The translations under genes and the position numbers were made by a program. A DNA stretch of 18,660 bases from Gemmatimonadota bacterium (GTDB taxonomy: Bacteria > Gemmatimonadota > Gemmatimonadetes > Gemmatimonadales > Gemmatimonadaceae), in the NCBI GenBank assembly GCA_003142495.1, contig PLMM01000157.1, positions 1-18,660 of the forward strand, written 5' to 3'. Positions 14,949 to 18,660 of this stretch are shown one piece after another; position 1 is the first letter of the stretch; each line of letters begins with the position of its first letter. The notes below the pieces were generated by a model. The model saw only the letters and a list, made by a program, of their open reading frames with translations. It searched no databases and was not told the origin of the DNA.

Positions 14949-15727
14949 CATCGCGCATACGACGCGCCGGCATCGCGGTGGCGGCGGTCGCGCTGCTCGC
15001 GGGCGGCTGGTCGCTCTTCAACATCCTCTCTCCGCGCGCGATGCCGCTTCCCGGCTGCGCGCACCCCGCGCTCTGGGCGCATCGCGGCTTTCACGTGAAC
15101 GCGCAGGAAAATTCCGTGGCGTCCGTGAGCGCCGCGGTGACCAAGGGATTTTGCGGCGCCGAAATCGATGTCCAATGGTTCAACGACCGCGGGCTCGTCG
15201 TCGCACACGATGACGTCGAGGAGGGCGACCTCCTCCCCAACGCGCTGACGCTCGCGCAGCTGCTCGATTCCCTGCCGCAGCCGCCGCAATATCTCTGGCT
15301 CGATTTCAAGAATCTCGACGTGCACAACGCGGCGGCCGCGGCGGCGCACATCGACTCGCTCATCGCGGCGCATCACTTCGCGCACAGGTTCGTAGTGGAG
15401 TCGGTGAGCTCCGTGCCACTGCGAATGCTCTGGTGGCACGCGCCCCAAGTCATTCCGGCGTACTGGATCAACCGCCCGCCGCACGGATGGAAGGGACCGC
15501 TGCACGACGCACAGATCGCCGCCGCGATCGGGCTGCTCGGCCTCCCCACCCTCTCGGTGCCCAAGGAGATGCTGACGGATCACCTCACGTCGCTCTTCGG
15601 GCACCTCTCACTCTACACGTGGACGTGCAACAGCCGCGCGGGGATCGAGTACGCGCGCGCGCATGGCGCGAAGGTGGTGCTGACGGATGGCGACTTCGCG
15701 CAGCTCTACGCGAAGACAGAGAAGTAA
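14945..15727 (+). CDS. Membrane-anchored glycerophosphodiester phosphodiesterase-like protein
   Basis: A 260-residue protein of the GDPD/PI-PLC-like TIM-barrel superfamily. An N-terminal hydrophobic stretch (about residues 9-27) with no lipobox Cys suggests a signal anchor facing the periplasm. The catalytic and metal set is present: H46-R47-G48, E55 (QENS), E73-x-D75 (AEIDVQW), VVAHDD shortly after, LDFKN with the conserved Lys, and TWTCNS near the C-terminus. GDPD enzymes hydrolyse glycerophosphodiesters to glycerol 3-phosphate and an alcohol. It starts in the ATGA that ends the phosphotransferase, so the two are probably co-translated. That hints at synthesis and trimming of a glycerophosphate decoration, which is my inference. 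It is the last + strand gene and ends 28 nt from the convergent wecB, with no clear terminator. Confidence 0.82.
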   Translation: MTSRIRRAGIAVAAVALLAGGWSLFNILSPRAMPLPGCAHPALWAHRGFHVNAQENSVASVSAAVTKGFCGAEIDVQWFNDRGLVVAHDDVEEGDLLPNALTLAQLLDSLPQPPQYLWLDFKNLDVHNAAAAAAHIDSLIAAHHFAHRFVVESVSSVPLRMLWWHAPQVIPAYWINRPPHGWKGPLHDAQIAAAIGLLGLPTLSVPKEMLTDHLTSLFGHLSLYTWTCNSRAGIEYARAHGAKVVLTDGDFAQLYAKTEK

Positions 15728-15755
15728 ACCGGTACTGTCCGTTTTTGGAACGACT

Positions 15756-16847
15756 CTAGACCCTCGCTCGCACCATCGCCCCGATCGCATCCGTAATTCG
15801 CACCGCCGCATCGCCGGCCCCGTACGCGCCGTTGTCCCACGTCCCATCGGTGGCCAAACGCTTCTTCACCGCGGGCACCAGCTCCACCCCCGCCCGCGCC
15901 GGCGCCACCAGCGTGTTCGCGCCCAGCGCCACCGTCTCGTGCCACTCCGTCTCCGTGCGGATCGTCACGCACTTCGTTCCCATCCAGTACGCCTCGCGCT
16001 GCACGCCGCCCGAGTCCGTGATCACGATCGCCGCATCGCGAATCGCGCCGATCATCTCGAAGTAGCCGAGCGGCGACATGATGTGCAGCATCCCGCCCGA
16101 AGTGAGCCCGAGCTTCGCCAGCGCGTCGCGCACGCGCGGGTGTGCGGGGAGCACCACCGGCAGCGGCAGCCCGCGCAGCGCCCCGATCATCGCCGTGAGC
16201 GACTCCGCGCTCCCCGTGAGCTCCGCCCTGTGCAGCGTCGCGATCGCGAACTTCTCGCCGGCCTTGAGCGGCCATCCCTTCACATTCGCGGGCGCAATCG
16301 CCCTCGCGAGATTCCGGCGCAACACGTCGTGCGCGATGTCGCCGGTGTTGGCGATCACGCCCCACTGATGCTCGAGCTCCAGCTGCGCGCTCGCCGCCGC
16401 ACTCGGCGCGCACAGCAGATCCGCCACCGAGTCGACCACGCGCCGGTTGATCTCCTCCGCCATCGCGCGATCGTTCGAGCGAAGCCCCGCCTCCACGTGC
16501 ACCATCGGGATTCTGAGCTGTACCGCCGCGAGTGCGCAGCCGAGCGTGCTGTTCGTGTCGCCGATCACCACCACGGCGCGCGGCTTCGCTGCCTCGAACA
16601 CGGTCGCTGCGCGCGTGAGCACGTGCGCCGTCTGCACCGCGTGCGCGCCCGATCCGACCTCGAGAAAGTGATCGGGCTTGCGCACGCCGAGCTGCTCGTA
16701 GAACAGCTCGTTCAGCGAATAGTCGTAATGCTGCCCGGTATCCACCGTCACGAGCGGCCAGAGTTTCGCGCTCGCCTCGATCAACATCGATGCCTTGATG
16801 ACCTGTGGCCTCGTGCCGTAGCAGATCGCGAGGGGGCCGTGCTTCAC
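15756..16847 (-). CDS. wecB: Non-hydrolysing UDP-N-acetylglucosamine 2-epimerase
   Basis: A 363-residue enzyme (from GTG at 16847) interconverting UDP-GlcNAc and UDP-ManNAc. It has the family blocks GTRPQ (11-15), DTGQHYDYS, GDTNS with D97, VEAGLRS with E119, EEINRR near 131, LHRAE with the catalytic His at about 206, LPAHPR, and the DSGGVQREAYWMG nucleotide-binding block. These fit the Asp/Glu/Glu/His catalytic set known for WecB. The start is the GTG inside the GTGA that also ends the upstream membrane gene; an ATG at 16889 would add 14 residues by overlapping that gene further. UDP-ManNAc would feed the WecC-type dehydrogenase at 4349-6058. It runs opposite to the main operon, so it is probably controlled separately with the membrane gene. 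Confidence 0.93.
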   Translation of the reverse strand: MKHGPLAICYGTRPQVIKASMLIEASAKLWPLVTVDTGQHYDYSLNELFYEQLGVRKPDHFLEVGSGAHAVQTAHVLTRAATVFEAAKPRAVVVIGDTNSTLGCALAAVQLRIPMVHVEAGLRSNDRAMAEEINRRVVDSVADLLCAPSAAASAQLELEHQWGVIANTGDIAHDVLRRNLARAIAPANVKGWPLKAGEKFAIATLHRAELTGSAESLTAMIGALRGLPLPVVLPAHPRVRDALAKLGLTSGGMLHIMSPLGYFEMIGAIRDAAIVITDSGGVQREAYWMGTKCVTIRTETEWHETVALGANTLVAPARAGVELVPAVKKRLATDGTWDNGAYGAGDAAVRITDAIGAMVRARV

Positions 16848-18394
16848 TGCTTGCGAACCTTGTAGAGCACGAACGGATCGTCGCGCCAAATGGGATCGGC
16901 ATGGCGAGAGAGATCACGCTCCACGTTCGTACCGCCCGACGTCTGCAGGATGTAGTCGTACTCCTTGTCTATGCGCTGCCACGGCAGCCTGGGCATCGTA
17001 TCGGGGAGCCCCCACCCGGAGTTCGCGAGATAGAGGTGCGTAGGCTCGACAAAATGCGCCAGATGGTGATTCAGCGGATCCTGATCGCTCGCATCCTTGT
17101 AGTTGAATAGCCCGGGCGCGCGTCCGTGTCCCTTCAGCTCGTGCCAGAGCGCAAAGTGCCGCATGACCTGCACGCGGCCGTACATGTCCACGCCGTCGCC
17201 AATCGGGAGAAGGTTCGTGCCGGGCGGCACGTGCGTCAGCGCTGCCTCGTACTGATCGAGATCGCGATCGATCTTCACCGCGGTGTAGCCGATCACTGCG
17301 GTGTGCAGCACGCACGCCGCGAACGGAACCAGCAGCAGCATCCCCGGCTCCCGCTCCGCTCCGCGCTGTCGCGCGCAGAACAGCAGCAGATATCCTCCCC
17401 ACAGCCAGCGGATGTCGACCGCACCGGCACCCGGAATCGACTTCGGAAAGATGAGATAGAGCACGAACATGATGATCGCGCTCGTCGACAGCGAGTCGAG
17501 CTTGTACGCGCCGCGCCGCGCGTAGAGCATCGCCGCGAAGCTCGCGAGCCATCCGATCGCGATCACCGCCGCGGCAACGAGCGACACCGAATAGAATGGC
17601 GAGCCGAAGACGAGGAGCTTGTTGATGGGCGTGCGGAAGATGTACTCGCCCTCGGGACCGACGTCGTTCCAGCTCGAGTAGCTCGCCCCCGCCCACACGA
17701 TCGCCACCGCCACGAGCACGCACAGAATCGTGGGCAGGCGCGAGTTGAACATCCGCCACTCTCGCGGCGCGCGCAGCTCGCCATCGCCGATCACCGACAG
17801 CCCCCAATCGGTGAAGATCACGACGAGCACGAACAGGGGCGCAGTGAGGTGCACGAGAAAGAGCACCATCGCGCCCAGCGCGAGCAGAAGCCGCGCGGCC
17901 CACGATGCATTCTCCCGCCGTGGATACCAGAGCGCGAGCCAGCAGAACGAGAGACCGAGGCCGAGCGCGTAGTTCAGGTAGCCGAAGAGGAGATGCGACG
18001 AGAAGCCGAAGAGGACGCCGATGAGCGCCCACCCGCGCTGCGCCGGCGCAGCGTGCAGCAGCAGCAAGTACATGCCGAGCGGGAGGAGCACGAGTGACGC
18101 GACGTTGATGAGGCGCAGCGTCGCGACAGCGCCGAGGAAGTGCACCGAGAGCGCTCCAACGATGTCGCCCGCGATGTACGATGTCGGTACCCAGTGCATG
18201 TACACATAGCTTGCCGGATCACCGAACCAGCTGCGCGCGATCAGGTCGTAACGCGCGAGGTGATTGGTCGGGTCGGTATACGGGAAGTGATGCGCGAAGA
18301 GGGCAACGGCCAGCTCGAGCGCGGTGGCGATGAGAATCAATGCCTCGGGCCATCCAACACGCGGTCTCAGCGACGGGATGGCTTCATCGATCAT
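16844..18394 (-). CDS. Polytopic membrane protein, possibly GT-C-like
   Basis: A 516-residue integral membrane protein with about ten hydrophobic segments in the first ~375 residues and a soluble C-terminal part of about 140 residues. A Pro-Tyr-Thr-Asp segment (HHFPYTDPTNHLARYDLI) follows the first helix. Its position recalls the acidic first loop of GT-C glycosyltransferases, but I do not recognise a specific family and no other diagnostic motif is visible. The C-terminal domain (from about PIGDGVDMYGRVQ) has no motif I can name. ATG at 18394 was chosen. A TTG at 18436 would add 14 residues (MNIAERRG...), but neither start has a good ribosome binding site. It is translationally coupled to wecB downstream (4-nt overlap), which suggests a joint role in glycan assembly. 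Confidence 0.7.
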   Translation of the reverse strand: MIDEAIPSLRPRVGWPEALILIATALELAVALFAHHFPYTDPTNHLARYDLIARSWFGDPASYVYMHWVPTSYIAGDIVGALSVHFLGAVATLRLINVASLVLLPLGMYLLLLHAAPAQRGWALIGVLFGFSSHLLFGYLNYALGLGLSFCWLALWYPRRENASWAARLLLALGAMVLFLVHLTAPLFVLVVIFTDWGLSVIGDGELRAPREWRMFNSRLPTILCVLVAVAIVWAGASYSSWNDVGPEGEYIFRTPINKLLVFGSPFYSVSLVAAAVIAIGWLASFAAMLYARRGAYKLDSLSTSAIIMFVLYLIFPKSIPGAGAVDIRWLWGGYLLLFCARQRGAEREPGMLLLVPFAACVLHTAVIGYTAVKIDRDLDQYEAALTHVPPGTNLLPIGDGVDMYGRVQVMRHFALWHELKGHGRAPGLFNYKDASDQDPLNHHLAHFVEPTHLYLANSGWGLPDTMPRLPWQRIDKEYDYILQTSGGTNVERDLSRHADPIWRDDPFVLYKVRKQ

Positions 18395-18436
18395 CGCGGG
18401 AATGTCGGTCGCTCCACGCCTCTCCGCAATGTTCAA

Positions 18437-18533
18437 AATGCGCTCGAAATCAGGGTTTGATGATGCCCTTGCGGGGCGCTACTTGTGGGAATAAGATGGC
18501 TTTAACCTCAGGCACTTTGGCTGATTTCGCAGG
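18437..18533. other. Divergent intergenic region, probable promoter region
   Basis: This gap lies between the start of the - strand membrane gene and the short + strand frame at 18534, so it should hold the promoter of the - strand pair and perhaps of the rightward frame. I see no confident -35/-10 pair. A small inverted repeat (GCCC-TTGCG-GGGC, around 18464-18476) is too short to call a terminator. GC content drops here relative to the genes to the left. Confidence 0.3.
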
Positions 18534-18660
18534 ATGCGATATGTCATCTTTTGGCGCACTGGCGCCATGGGTGACTCACCAATTACTGTGTCGTCACTAT
18601 TGCGTCGAGTACCATCTGATCGCTGTGTCAGCCAAGCACCACGCTATGAACCACGCTATG
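18534..18660 (+). CDS. Partial open frame with a glycosyltransferase-9-like N-terminus
   Basis: An ATG at 18534 opens a frame that stays open for 42 codons to the window edge. Its first residues, MRYVIFWRTGAMGDSP, resemble the beginning of GT9 heptosyltransferase-family proteins, which typically have a short beta strand, then R-x-G-x-x-GD. Codon use differs from the other genes (many A- or T-ending codons), and only AGG abuts the ATG rather than a spaced ribosome binding site. A second frame (ATG at 18541) is open over the same bases. The resemblance is short, so the gene call is tentative; it could be a broken or recently acquired gene. Confidence 0.3.
   Translation, partial: MRYVIFWRTGAMGDSPITVSSLLRRVPSDRCVSQAPRYEPRY
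18639..18660 (+). repeat. 12-nt direct repeat at the right edge
   Basis: CCACGCTATGAA at 18639-18650 is followed directly by CCACGCTATG at 18651-18660, where the window ends. It may be the beginning of a longer tandem array or a simple duplication; one and five-sixths units are visible. Confidence 0.6.

Noticed and set aside
12681..14951. Long - strand open frame (about 756 codons) opposite the phosphotransferase
   Set aside because: Low-information Arg/His-rich translation opposite a gene with an intact metal-binding set.
15731..15745. Possible rho-independent terminator between the convergent genes
   Set aside because: Only a 3-bp stem can be paired before the T run, which is too weak to annotate.
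18541..18660. Second open frame at the right edge from an ATG at 18541
   Set aside because: It is open to the edge but shows no family resemblance; the overlapping frame from 18534 has the better, though still weak, GT9-like start.

Overview
The window is a GC-rich stretch (about two thirds GC by eye) holding one dense surface-polysaccharide locus. The mix of genes (NodB-type deacetylase, AsnB-like amidotransferase, WecB/WecC-type sugar enzymes, a UbiA-family polyprenyl-phosphate glycosyl carrier enzyme and multi-pass membrane transferases), with GTG/ATG start-stop overlaps, points to a high-GC Gram-negative bacterium. Gemmatimonadota would fit, but that is an inference from style only. I see no rRNA, tRNA, CRISPR array or transposase.

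Layout. Ten genes run on the + strand from 88 to 15727: FAD-dependent oxidoreductase, polysaccharide deacetylase, AsnB-like amidotransferase, nucleotide-sugar dehydrogenase, membrane acyltransferase with a C-terminal SGNH-like domain, GT-C-like membrane glycosyltransferase, UbiA-family phosphoribosyltransferase homologue, a fused deacetylase-like/GT2 protein, a membrane sulfatase-fold phosphotransferase, and a membrane-anchored glycerophosphodiesterase. Several neighbours overlap by 4 to 11 nt, so this looks like one operon. On the - strand, converging with it, lie a polytopic membrane protein (18394 to 16844) and wecB (16847 to 15756), also overlapping by 4 nt. The last ~180 bases fall to about 51% GC (hand count) and carry a short open frame with a GT9-like N-terminus running off the edge, plus the start of a 12-nt tandem repeat.

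How the genes may work together. WecB (UDP-GlcNAc to UDP-ManNAc) and the WecC-like dehydrogenase (to the uronic acid) form a donor pathway for ManNAcA. The AsnB-like protein next to the dehydrogenase may amidate that uronic acid. The UbiA-family enzyme would make a polyprenyl-phosphate pentose that a GT-C enzyme could use on the outer face of the membrane. Deacetylase, acyltransferase, phosphotransferase and glycerophosphodiesterase would then decorate or trim the glycan. No flippase, polymerase or initiating sugar transferase is present in the window, so the locus probably continues outside it.

The points most worth a second look are two apparently degenerate enzyme domains. The deacetylase domain of the GT2 fusion has lost its motif-1 Asp, a metal-binding His and the motif-3 Pro. 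The SGNH domain of the acyltransferase has Ala for the nucleophilic Ser and Ser for the catalytic Asp. Other points are the mycobacterial-type phosphoribosyltransferase in this setting, the phosphotransferase/glycerophosphodiesterase pair, and the composition break at the right edge.
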